Below are positions 11,790 to 22,881 of a stretch of DNA of 64,000 nt, piece by piece. Every line of letters starts with the position of its first letter. Position 1 is the first letter of the stretch. The stretch is from Diphasiastrum complanatum. Its lineage: Eukaryota; Streptophyta; Lycopodiopsida; Lycopodiales; Lycopodiaceae. Location of the stretch: NCBI GenBank assembly GCA_029204225.1, contig CM055093.1, positions 2,210,887 through 2,274,886 on the forward strand, written 5' to 3'. Position numbers and translations under genes: made by a program. The notes beneath the pieces are model-generated. The model was not told the DNA's origin. It made no database searches and saw only the letters and a list, made by a program, of their open reading frames with translations.

Positions 11790-13534
11790 AGAAATCCTTT
11801 TCTTAGACTAGGCAAACAACCTAGATCAAGATTTCCAAAGGGACAAGCCATTAGAGCTAAGTCCCCGTTCTAGAATTAATACATAGTGATCTGTGCGCCT
11901 ATGAATGTTCCTTCTCCGATTTCAGCATTATATTTTATCACTTTTATTGATGATTATTCTAGATTTACCAGCATCATGTTCATTAAGAACAAGTCTAAGG
12001 GTTTTAACTGTTTCAAAGACTTCAAATAGTTTGATTAAACATAGATTGGTCAACGACTCAAAACCCTTCGTACAAACAACAGTGGAGAGTTTCTGTCAAA
12101 CGAAATGTTTGACTATCTGGCATCATTCGGCATTCATCATCAGTTCACCACCAGCTACATGCCACAACAGAATGGAGTAGCCGAAAGGAAGAACCGTACA
12201 TTGCTAAATGCAGTTCGATCGATGATGTCCAACGCTTAGCTCACCAAAGACTTTTGGGCTGAAGCTATTTCAACAACTTGCTATCTACAAAACTATTCGA
12301 GCACCAAAGTAGTCAACTCAAAGACTCCCTTTGAAGCTTTCTATGGCTACAAATCGAGTTTGACACCTCCGAGTGTTTGGTCGTCTTTGCTATGTACACA
12401 TCCCCTCTGATCTGAGAAAGAAGCTTGACCCTGTTAGCTGCAGGAGTATCTTCATTGGATACTCAACGTCACACAAGGCATATAGAATATTTGATGTTGA
12501 GACAAGCCGAATCTCAGTTAGTCGAGTTGTTGTCTTCCTAGAAGATAATTTTTTTGACTTCAAGCAGAAGCAGCCAATGCAAGAGTTCGGTCCCAACGAC
12601 TCCCATCACCATCGACAGGCCTGGACCTGCGACTGTTCCGACGGACATCGAAGATATCCCTGTCGCACAACAAGGAGAATCATCATCTCAGCAACCAACT
12701 GTTGTTCGAAGATTTGCACGACTTCGACAAGAACCTGATCATTTCGTCCCTCAGACATTCATCAACAATGATGAACCCACTTTAGTAACAGAGGCCTTGT
12801 CAAGCTCGAATGCAGACAACTGGCGTTCCGCCATGCATGCTGAGTACAACTCATTGATGACGAACAGGAACTAGCATCTTGTCGAAGCTCCTATAGATGC
12901 ACAGATCATTGACACTAAGTGGATCTTCAAGTTGAAGCTCAATCCAGACGGTTCTACAGCCAGATGGAAAGCTCCTCTAGTCGTCCAAGGATATGAACAA
13001 ACTTATGGGATTGACACTGAGACATATAGTCCAGTAGTAAGACTTCAATCAATTCAATTCTTATTTGCCTTCGCAACTGTCGAAGATCTAGAAATATACC
13101 AGATGGATGTTCAGACAGCCTTTTTGAATGGATACATACAAGAAGATATTTACATCTATCAACCTGAAGGTCATGTCCTTCAAGGCCAAGAACACAAAGT
13201 ATGCAAGCTGCAAAAAGCTCTCTACGGACTAAAGCAAGCTCCAAGGGCCTGGTTTGATAGAATCAATCGATTCTTGCTGCAGCATGACTTCATCCCGAAC
13301 TCTGCTGACTCTAATGTTTATCTCATACACAGAGGCTCAAGTTATGTCATAATAGCCCCATATGTTGATGACTCACTTATCATCAGCAATTCGAATCAGC
13401 TACTTCATGAGACGAAGAATCTTCTGTCGAAGGAATTCGAAATGACTGATTCAGGCCATGTGCACTACCTTCTGGGAATCGAGATAAACAAATATAGGAG
13501 AAGATTCGAGGCTAGAGCTTTAAGAGTGTAAATC
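11790..13534 (+). mobile_element. Ty1/copia fragment: integrase core to reverse transcriptase
   Basis: Broken copia pol piece. Integrase: LELIHSDLC, FITFIDDYSRFT, then TNNSGEF where the family has TDNGGEF (a catalytic Asp is Asn here), and PQQNGVAERKNRT. Next FGRLCYVHIPSDLRKKLD and the GYS...KAYRIFD region. The longest open stretch (12932-13531) holds the RT: YSPVVRLQSI, YQMDVQTAFLNG, ALYGLKQAPRAWFDR and the catalytic YVDD near 13361-13372. In-frame stops and frameshifts occur around 12040-12240 and at 12872. It ends abruptly after LLGIEINKYR; RNase H, gag, protease and LTRs are absent. A dead fragment of a lineage different from elements A-D. Confidence 0.92.
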
Positions 13535-13750
13535 TTGGTGTGCTCACTACTAAAACTGAAACGGGAGTGAGCACTTTTGAAATATTTGTATGCTTACAGT
13601 GAAATATGAGGCGGGACGATTTTTCAGCATGACATATACATTACAAAAGTAAGGTACACTAGATCTATTAAGTTAGAATTATTGTGGTTTGAAGCATTTA
13701 CGGATTGTAGCTTTCAACAATGGCAATGTTCCATTTGCATGTTGCACTTC

Positions 13751-14133
13751 CAATGGAATGCACTCCAATCAATAAGAAAAATGCGAACGTTGTAGATAAT
13801 GTTGCAGCAATAGTTAGAGAATTGAGAATGAATAATCATAAGAATATAGATTTGTGAGTGGGTGGATGAATTTATTCTAATGATCCAGCTACCAATTTGT
13901 GTCCAGATTTTAAGTTCGTAACTGATCTTCTCAAATTTGTATGTGAAATAAGTAGCAGATTACTGGGATATTGTCAAAGGTTGCGTGATATTGGAATGCA
14001 TAGCGTATTTTGTCTTAATCAACAATTACAGTTTGCTAATCAACAATTGCAACGATCAAATCAACAATTGCTTGGTTATGTGCAACACGCTAATGCTTCA
14101 AGCATTGCTTCAAGCATGCTATATCAGAGTTGA
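13751..14133 (+). pseudogene. Degenerate ORF of unknown function, Gln-rich repeat
   Basis: A frame of about 127 codons starting MECTPINKKNANVVDNV runs to 14133 with two TGA codons near 13857-13872. The second half (from 13897) is open. It contains three near-repeats NQQLQFA, NQQLQRS and NQQLLGY, typical of coiled-coil or glutamine-rich segments, followed by NASSIASSM. I do not recognise a family. The same kind of decay as in the mobile elements suggests it is part of an unrecognised transposon. Coding status is uncertain. Confidence 0.35.
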
Positions 14134-15395
14134 ATGCTATAGTCACAACTCTTCGGGGCTCAAACCAATAAATGCTAGAATCCATGGAGAAATTGCAATA
14201 TGATAGTTTAAAATCTATGTTGATATACAAGTTTTAAAAAAGGCAATGATGAAAAGAAAAAGAAAGAGAGTACTGATGAAGAATATTGATGAGTTATCCA
14301 CACATAGTGGCAATCAGAAAAAAAAAAATTGAGCATTTAAGTATGGTTTCTTATAAATTGTTTATTTGATTTGTATTTGTCATTTAAGTTTGATTTGCAT
14401 TATCAATTTATTAAACATAATTTGAGTTTTTATATGTTTGTTGCATATCATGTTTGGTGGCAAAGAACTACTTAACATATCGTTCATGCATTGGAGAATC
14501 TCTAAGTCATGTTTTACCGAGAAAGTCAGCAAAGGCAATGATGAAAAATGCTCGGTTTGAAAAAATGAAAAAAAAAATTGTAGAGACTGTTTTGAATAAG
14601 GTTAAAACTTACTTGGATGCAAATCTGATATAAGGTGCATGTGATGATTCTGGAATTAGCAGAAATGCTTATTCTATTTTTTTTTAAGAATAGTTAAAGA
14701 AGCCTTTTCTCAAGTGATGACAAGATTAAAAGGTGCGTAAGAGAATAGTCCAGCACTATGGTCTAGTACGTGGAATGATTTTTGGCGAGCTTTTGAGACG
14801 AGCTTTTTCATGTTCAAAGTGAACTTTTTTGTGTTCAAATCGAGCTTCGGTTAGGTTAAAATATCCAACAACCTTCATTTATCATGTACTTCTCCTTGAA
14901 AAGTGAGACAAATACACAAACAAACCTTCATTTATCATATACTGAAACATCCAGAATACATCAAAATCCACATGTAGATATTTTTTAAAAATTGACTTTT
15001 TCACAAAAGTTGCCTATTTGAACTAAAAAAACTCACTTTTTAACTACTATTTGCTAAAATTGTACTTATGCATGAAATTTCATCATCCAAACTACTCTAC
15101 CACACTGAGCCATATTCCAAACATGCAAAGTGATTCAGAAATAACTTTTCGACAAAGGACATCCACAATCCTACTTGACTTTCTAACATGCAATCGTATT
15201 TGCCAATTTTGTAACCAAAATTTGCCAAACTTCCAATGATCATAACTTCTGCTACAAAGCACCATTTTGGATGTTCTAAAGCACAATACAAAGGGAGAGT
15301 AGGTTAGCCACATCAACCTAGGCCATATTGTCCAACTATAGGAGGGCTCACTTTTCAAGGAGGTTATGTCAAAATTCACAACTACAATTCGCATA
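14134..15395. other. Intergenic, no supported gene
   Basis: AT-rich DNA. Short ORFs on both strands near 15050-15430 overlap one another and show no motif. Confidence 0.45.
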
Positions 15396-15399
15396 CCAT

Positions 15400-15815
15400 C
15401 AAATAGCCATTGCAAGCACTCTATAATATTCATTAGAGATTAGTAGAAGCTTCTATCAAGTCCAACAATGGTCTATTGGTTCAGATCAACCAAATAAATG
15501 GTTCCTAGGAGGTCACTTACAAAGGAAATTTTGTTGAATTCTTGCTTAAGCCTTTAAGCACCAAAATAGGTGTACGAGGGCTTGAATCAGAGGTAATTGC
15601 ACCTTATTTTTAGATTTTATCCTAATCCATAAGCTTTGTAAAAAGAGTTATTCATGCCCAAATATCATCAACGATACACTAGACCTTGAGATTTTTGGAT
15701 CCCTTACAATACCAATAGCCTACCAAACATGTTCACAACCTTTGGACAACTTCATTTCACCTCTAAGAACATGCATGCAAAGATATTTACTCAAACTCCA
15801 AAAAAAGTAGAAAGC
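15400..15815. repeat. Dispersed repeat, copy 1 (related to 43580-44000)
   Basis: Shares with 43580-44000 the order AGCACTCTA, GTTCATTAGAGA-like, AGAAGCTTCTATCAAGTC, and further on CAACCTT(T/A)GGACAACTTCATT with AT-rich tails. Both copies sit next to copia integrase debris (15830 and 42000-43050), so this may be non-coding sequence belonging to that copia lineage. Confidence 0.55.
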
Positions 15816-15829
15816 CATTGGCAATCACC

Positions 15830-16185
15830 TTGAAAACTTGTTTCAAAGTGATTGCCAATGGTTTTTGTGAGAAGACTTGTGGCTTATACAAGTTGAATGT
15901 TGTTGTTACAAAGTACAATGTGTTGGCATCAATGTCAATATCTCAAAGCGATTTGTGGCATAGATGTCTAGGGCATTTGAACTTCAAAAGCTTGAGGCTA
16001 CTTCGCAAACGCAATGTCGTGACAAGTCTACCCAATTTGGATGACAAAGAAGAGTCCATTTGCAAAGGGTGTGTATTAGGCAAGTCACACAGGGATAAGT
16101 TCAATAAAGATGGGGCAACAAGAGTTAAATGAGTGCTAGAATTGGTGCATTCGGATTTATGCGGGACAATGAAGGTAATGTCCAT
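15830..16185 (+). mobile_element. Ty1/copia fragment: gag-pre-integrase zinc domain
   Basis: Encodes CGLYKLNVV, then LWHRCLGHLNFKSLRLL and ICKGCVLGKSHRDKF, the HHCC zinc-binding domain before copia integrase. After an in-frame TGA it continues VLELVHSDLCGTMK, the start of the integrase core, and then degenerates. About 350 bp survive; no LTR is visible. Confidence 0.88.
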
Positions 16186-16199
16186 TGTCAAACCATTAA

Positions 16200-19100
16200 A
16201 AAAACATGTTTTTAAATCATTTTTTTTCTTTTTCAACATGTTTAGACGGATCACAACAACTTGCATGCAAGCACTATAAGTTTTGATTAGTTCAATATCA
16301 ATCTGTACTGATCAATTATAGCCAAAATCATCAAATTTTGACCAAAATACAGTCTCGATCCAATATTGACCATATAATTGGCATGCAATCACTAGAACAT
16401 GTCATAATGATTGAAAAATAGCAAGTACTATCCTGAAAATCATTAACCATACAATATGTTCAACGAATTCATACATAAGAAAATTATGGCATCAACAAAG
16501 CCCTTTTGGTTTCTAAATATTGGTGTTATTGCTGTCAATTGAAGTTTTGGAAGATGAAACAATCAACATCAAGAACTCATGCCTTTCACATTACTTTTCA
16601 GTATAATCATTGCTTTCACCAACAAGAATATTAAAAGAGGGCCTAAGAATCAAGGTCTAACTCCACAAATATCATATGCATTCCTCTTTTCAAAAGCCAC
16701 TTACCTTCTTGTGAACAAAGGGAAGTTCAAGTTCAAATTTTTAGCTTGAAGCTTCAATCCTTTTATTCTTAGAACGTTTTTTTTTGTTGTGGAACATCTA
16801 ATCTCTCTAAGCAGCTATCTTAAAACATAAAATGAGTAATTAAATAAAGTAATTATGCTTAGGTACACATTTTGAATTCACAATACATGCTAATTTTTGA
16901 GGACATACTAAAACAATTTCTTAACTCTTTGCTAATCCTTAACTTTAATGTTAATGTTTCTTAGTCATAGTCAAATCCAACTTGGAACAAGAATTTGAAT
17001 ATGGATGTTCCGTTAAGCATAAAAGTTGAAAAGAACCATTCTATAAGGAGTTTTTGCAATTTTTGTTTTGTTGTTTGTTACTTTATTGACTCTTTTGCGG
17101 GTAGTTGGTGGATTTCACAAGTGGATTTCACAAGAAGCATGTTGAATTCTACATGATTGATGGCTCGTGACAATTAAAAAAAACATGATTTTGATGTGAA
17201 TCTGGTATAGAAAAAAAAATCGTCTCCTACCCTGATTTCAAATGCTAAACAGTCGTATTTAGCTTATTAATGAAACTTGCCATAGCACAATTGCATATAA
17301 TAATGATAAACATTTGACTTAATTGATAAATGTGGTGATGACCCAATATTGATTTCCATTGATGAGATTTGCTCAAATAAACTTGTTGCAACATCACTTT
17401 ATTTTGTTGTGGTGAATAGAAGTTTTAAAAATGATGGCAATAGTTTTGAATACAACTTCCATCATAAATTATCTATAGTAATACAAAATGTAGTCCACCT
17501 CAATACATATTGGAAAATTCATCCTCGAGGGTCCATAGCACATACCATTTTATAAGATTTACAAAAGCTGTGTAGGTAAAATTTGGTAGAGGAATTAGTC
17601 TACATCACTAGAGTATTATATAAGTTGAAGTTGCATCACACTCTTCAAATCTAGATGTGTCCATTGTCGTCGATAGATTCGAACCACAAGGAAAATTTTG
17701 GTGTACATAATCTTTTAATTCTTCTTTTGTTTTTTAGTGTATTTTCTCCTTTCACTCAACTTTACAACAAATGTTCTTACTTCTCCTTTCTTTGAAATAA
17801 CTTTCTAATGAAATATAGTAGACCACACAAAGGGCAACAATGCTTTTTTATAAATGTCTAGGCAAGGTATTGCTTGAGAAATTTGGTTACTATGTGGAAG
17901 AAGTCAAGTAACTTCGACTTAACATATTGGAAAACACAGTGATAGGTGAGGTTCCACACTAACTACGGGGAAAGTACAAGATTTTTAACAACTATATTTG
18001 AACATAAGAAATTAGCAAAAAAGCAATACTCAATTATTATTTTTTAAACCTTACAAAGCTTTTACTTCATATCCTCGAATTTGACTTTTAATTCAAGTTG
18101 CAAGTTGAAGCAACATCACTATAAAATGGATATAATAAAAGCTCAAAGAAGCCATGTTCTCAACATGCAAATCTTGTAACTTTCCATCAAAGATAATTCA
18201 ACTTTTGTTGCATATGCCAAAAAGGTCTCACTCACAACACCAGATGTTGAAAGCATATGAACAAAGTTGGTCAAAGAGAATGATTCTTCATTTAACATTA
18301 TTTGAAAAATACTTGGGCTGATTCAATCTTAGATTTAGGTGGATAGTCTATACAATACTTAGAACGAGGTTAAGAAAGGTAATGTATGCAAGTCAAAAAG
18401 GAGGGTATATAGCAAATTCTGGCAGTGTCATGGATGTCATATTCAATAGATCAAAAAACAATGTGAAGGTAGGAATTTTGTCAAGTGCTCGCAAGATGTT
18501 AATAGGTTCTAGTTTTCATTTTTAACTATGTTTACATTGAAATAGATATCAAAGCCTTTTTTTCTCATACGATCATAAAGCCTTTTAAGTCTCTGTATCT
18601 AACATATTCTGCATTTTATTCACCGAGTGATTTGCTATTTAGCTTCATGTACTAGATTGGGAAAGCAACATCAAGGTCATAACTACAACTCACATATATA
18701 AAACCACTCATAATCGGTTCAACTTTATAAAAGGGCACAAATTTCATGAATGTTATCAACAAATACGAGACAAACACTCAATGCCACTGTTCTTATGGAT
18801 GAAACAAACTTCATCAATACTAATATTAATTGACAAAATAACTACTTCAATCTAGATGGAATGTAATTTTCTTGTACCAGCACTGAGACGACTCTTACAT
18901 ATTTCATCGTGCATTTGTTAGAGAATGTGATTATATTTCGATGGAGTTACTACAGGAACCAGGATCAAATAGTAAGCTTGGAAGGAAACTTGCATTGGGA
19001 TCAAATACTTGCAAACATTTGGCACAAATAATTTTCTCAAGATCAGATATTCTGATCTTGATATTCCAGAGAACATATCCTAGACAAAATCCTCTTAATG

Positions 19101-20680
19101 TTCTTTAAGTAGCAGACATGGCTCTGCTGAGTATTTGATAAAATGCCAGGCATAGCAGATTCTTCATAAGTACGTCAATTGCAAGTACTAATTTAAAGGT
19201 GGGATCTTAGCATGCAGAAAATGACTTGACCAATTTAAGATAGATGCATGCACAGGAGACAAACTACAAAACTCCGAATGAACTGCAGCTAGTTTTATAG
19301 TTTTATGAACTGCAGAATGTTTGCATATAGCTTTATGTTGCTTTACACGAAAATGATTTTCCAAATAAGTCAAACGTGATTTGTAACTAGAAACATACTG
19401 ACTTGAGACAAGAATGCTATTTCCTTCAGACAAACACAAAATTGCAATAGATGATTGCTTTGAAGGAGGCAAGTTGCAACTCAGTGAACGCTAATATCTT
19501 AAATTCAACACATCTTGCTTGGGTTACGGCTGCATAAAGAGTTTGCAAGTCGAAGAAAACACATGTTGCAAATTAGACACACATAGGTCCTATGATCTAC
19601 GTGAGGGAGTAATCTTAGAAAGAAAGGAGTACCAGAGAAGGAAGTTTCATTGGTAATTGATTTCATATATGCCTCATTTGTGCATAATGACTGCTTTGCT
19701 TCTTCGCACCATAAGATTCCACTGGGCAGGCTTGAAGAAAGCCTCCTCAAAACTGGCAATCACCGGGAATGTTTGTAGATGCAGCATGGAAGAGATGAAA
19801 ATTAAATAGCCTAAGCTTGTTATCTGGGTTTTTTAATTAGGTTTCTGCATGTTATGCAGCAAGAGAAGGATATCTAACAAGGAAAGGTATGGCATGAAGC
19901 AGAAGTATAACAAAACACAATACAAACTAAAGTTAATTGACTCCACCCAAATCAACCTTCAGCTCTAAACAAACAGTGCATATTGTATATTGAAGTTTCT
20001 TAGAAACCATTAGGACCACAAGAAGTTGCTATTGACGTGCACAAAGCAAATATGCACAAAAATCCTATTATGTTCAAACTGAAATCAATGGAGTGGTTCA
20101 GTTGACCAAGAAAAAGGCTAACGTCGGGTAGATTTAGACAAAACACATCCACATTGCAAAGGAAAATATACGATTTAAGACACAAATCATTTTCCCTAAC
20201 AAAAAGCTCCAATCAAATCTTAAAAAGCAACAAGCTTGGGGTAGACACAGTGTGATCAAATATAGGAGCAACCCAATTATTGAAATATCAAACTTAACTC
20301 ACAGCAATATGTGAAAAGAAAAGTGGAAGAAGTAATAAGGTGTTTCAAAACAATATGCAGCAAGTACATTCACCTTCAATTATTTTTAAACAAATAGTTT
20401 AGAGTCTTCAAGAGCAAGTAAAAAAGAGAACTTCCGAGGTGCAATGCATAGTCACCCACATAGAATTCTCTCCAATTTAAAATATGGCACAAGACTGGCA
20501 AGAAAGCTAAAAGGCTCTGAACTTTGACACAATTCCTAACAAAACTTGGATCCAGATAGTGAGCAAACCCAAATTCTCAAACACAAAAATGGATCAACAA
20601 TTTATGCTTCTAACTGCAAATCTCCCTCATGCAAAGACCGTTGAAGGCCATGGACAGTGTAGCTTCCTCTGCACAAGTTT
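16200..20680. other. Long intergenic stretch, no supported gene
   Basis: About 4.5 kb of AT-rich sequence. ORFs on either strand are under 100 codons and show no recognisable domain. The portion next to 20688 probably includes the 3' UTR of the LysM gene. I see no tRNA, LTR or other repeat structure by eye. Confidence 0.45.
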
Positions 20681-20687
20681 ACTTCTT

Positions 20688-21120
20688 TCACTTTCTCCTG
20701 CTCATTTTGCGGGCTCGTGCTACACAGGCTTCTGTGATCTGGGAACCAGGCAGAAGCACCAGAGGGTCTGATCCCAGATTACAAGCAGACTGCAACTCCC
20801 TCCACTGTGTGGGATCTCCCAAATGCTTTTCACTCAGGCTCCACAAAGTATCACCCTCGTGCACCCTGAACCAATTATTATCTCTTGGTATGTGAATGGC
20901 CTCCTTCGGCTCGATTCCTGTGGCCACAACGCAGCGCCCGCCGATGTCAAACTCAGGTCTGAGATGCTCAAAGACAGAAAGAAGGAAAAAGCAAAAGAAA
21001 CAAAAAGGTAGAAAAGAAACCTGCTGATTCTTGCACCGCATTGAGGGTGGAATTCAGCGCTTCTTTCTGAGAGCTTTCCTGCGCCTCCTGGCTTTGATCT
21101 TTGCCCATTGATCCTCCCAT
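20688..21120 (-). CDS. Small LysM-domain protein, two exons
   Basis: LysM domains bind N-acetylglucosamine glycans such as chitin or peptidoglycan. Exon 1 is 21021-21120 and exon 2 is 20688-20917, with a 103-bp intron (donor CAG/GTTTCT, acceptor GCCACAG/GA). Splicing joins ...VQESAG to IEPKEA... and gives 109 residues: a polar Gln/Ser/Glu-rich start (MGGSMGKDQSQEAQESSQKE), a single LysM at about 49-95 (WFRVHEGDTLWSLSEKHLGD, then the NLGSDPLVLLPGSQI end), and a basic tail RARKMSRRK. No signal peptide or membrane segment is visible, so a soluble intracellular protein is likely. Reading without splicing gives an unlikely Cys/Phe-rich N-terminus from intron sequence. A CT tract lies upstream at about 21475. 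The family is a guess beyond LysM itself; I do not know a gene name. Confidence 0.82.
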
Positions 21121-21474
21121 TTCTTCAAATAAAATCCCTTATCTTCTTCTTCACAGATCGAAATCAACAGGAGCAGGCAAAGATGGTTCAATGCCTACTA
21201 CTCCTGATCACTTTCAGCACGAACCTGTGCTTGCTATCCACCACAAAAGAACATAAGCACAATAGATCAAAACCCAACAATGCTTTGCCTCATTTGCGCC
21301 CAACCCAGCGTCAGAAAACAGAGCAATCAACTCACAAAAAAACCAACAAAAACAGGTGAAGATCCAAGAGGAAAGCTAGAATCTGCGAACTAACCTGCGT
21401 GATCTGCTGCTGCCTGCTGCATTCGCCTACCCGCCCAGCAGCAAGAAAGCAAAGCTCGCCAAAACCCACCGACG

Positions 21475-21499
<25 letters not shown>
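21475..21499. repeat. (CT)n tract upstream of the LysM gene
   Basis: CT dinucleotides, GA-rich on the coding strand, 355-380 bp before the LysM start codon; likely in the 5' UTR or core promoter. Confidence 0.9.
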
Positions 21500-21508
<9 letters not shown>

Positions 21509-21864
21509 TTTTCTCTCTCACGATTCTCTCTACTTTTTCTCGCGCTCTTCTCAGGAAAAGCAAAAGACCTCATAAATCAATAGTGTGAACGAGGACATTT
21601 AATATATAGATACATTTTGATCCCGTTCACACTTGTGAAGCTAATTGAGTTTTATGCTTCGAGGTTTTGGCCGTATGCGCGCTCTCTATCATGATGTGCT
21701 GAGGGTAAGGGTATTTCTTGTACTCCACTAGCATGATGCCACGTGGCAACACCACAAAAGTGGTGGCTGGGGGCTTAGGTGTCTAAATCAATGCCCATAA
21801 AAGCTTTTCGCTCCACATTTTACTCCCATTTTTTCATAGAGGTTTAATTCATGTAAAATAAGCG

Positions 21865-22095
21865 GTTCTTATCCGTTGTGCCTGGTGTGTGGTGATAAAA
21901 GATTCTTCCTGTGGAATTGATCACCCAAGTTCAAACCCCACCCACACATTAGCATTATCCAATGAAAAAAATGAATCGGCTTTTGGGAAGTTTATCACAC
22001 TCGAGTTCGTAGAGTTTTTGCACTTGATACAAAGTAGAATCAATACTTGTTTTGCCGTTTCAAATGTTTTTAAGAAAGGCTACGAAAAAAGTATT
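21865..22095 (+). repeat. Possible tRNA-derived SINE-like sequence
   Basis: CCTGGTGTGTGGTGATAAAAG followed about 40 bp later by CACCCAAGTTCAAACCCCACC resembles the spacing of Pol III boxes A and B in tRNA-derived SINEs (GTTCAAACC fits box B). I see no poly(A) or target duplication, so this is tentative. Confidence 0.25.
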
Positions 22096-22096
22096 A

Positions 22097-22218
22097 GGTA
22101 ATGGCCATTGGGAGGGCCATTACCATAAATAACTCAGGACCCGACAGCGAGTGGCGGATGCCATGAGCTACTCGGGGACCGAATTATTATGGTAATGGCC
22201 CGACCAATGGCCATTACC
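22097..22218. mobile_element. Foldback/MITE-like inverted-repeat element, 122 bp
   Basis: Ends are perfect inverted repeats: GGTAATGGCCATTGG at 22097-22111 and CCAATGGCCATTACC at 22204-22218. Immediately inside, GGGCCATTACCATAA (from 22114) pairs with TTATTATGGTAATGGCCC (to 22201), so the arms contain two nested palindromes around a GC-rich centre of about 50 bp. No clear target-site duplication is seen. Could be a MITE or simply a hairpin-forming repeat. Confidence 0.6.
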
Positions 22219-22881
22219 GTGCGTAATTGAGTTTTAGCTCATTTTTGTCTTTTGTCTCAGGCACAGTCAAGAGTACCGGTCATTTTTCCATAATGTGCTA
22301 CCACATGGGACGGCCATTTTGATTTTTTGTAGCATAGCAACTCAAATTTTGTATAATGTTCTCCACGTGGCCTTAGAAACTGGGTGGCCCTCCAGGTGGC
22401 GTGGTTTTTAGAATGTTCTATCGGGCCTGGTTTCCGAAATGTTCTATCGGGCCCTAGTTTTGGAGAGGCGCACTTGTTGCTCGTTGATATGGCCTCGCTG
22501 CTCATGGAGATGGCGCCCTCACTGTCCTCACTGCCTGTGGCGATGGCGCCCTCGCTGCCTGTGGAGATGGCTGGCTCGGTGCTGTAGGGTGTTTTTTGGT
22601 GTTTGTAGCAGGGTGATTCTATGGATATTTCAGGAGCTTCTGGTGTTCGTGGAAGCTTGTATTTTGCATAAGCATTTTTGGTAGTACTGCGTTGTGGATT
22701 CTGGAGTTGAAGATTTAGAGATTTGTTTAGGATGTTGTTTCTGTAGTGGTTTTATATAGGCGTTTTTCTTTTTTGTGTTTCATTGTTGTTGTTTGTTTGC
22801 AAGTATCTTTCATGCTGCAAGTGCCATTTCTCATATGTTTTTTATGCTGCAGCTGACATTGTTTTTTTGAGTTGATTTTGG

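Noticed and set aside
19505-19759. Minus-strand exon near 19.6 kb
   Set aside because: 84 codons with no recognisable domain and no partner exon; the alternative frame FEEAFFKPAQWNLM is not recognisable either.
21865-21945. A functional tRNA gene
   Set aside because: Box B-like GTTCAAACC is present, but no cloverleaf with a proper acceptor stem or anticodon arm can be built by eye.
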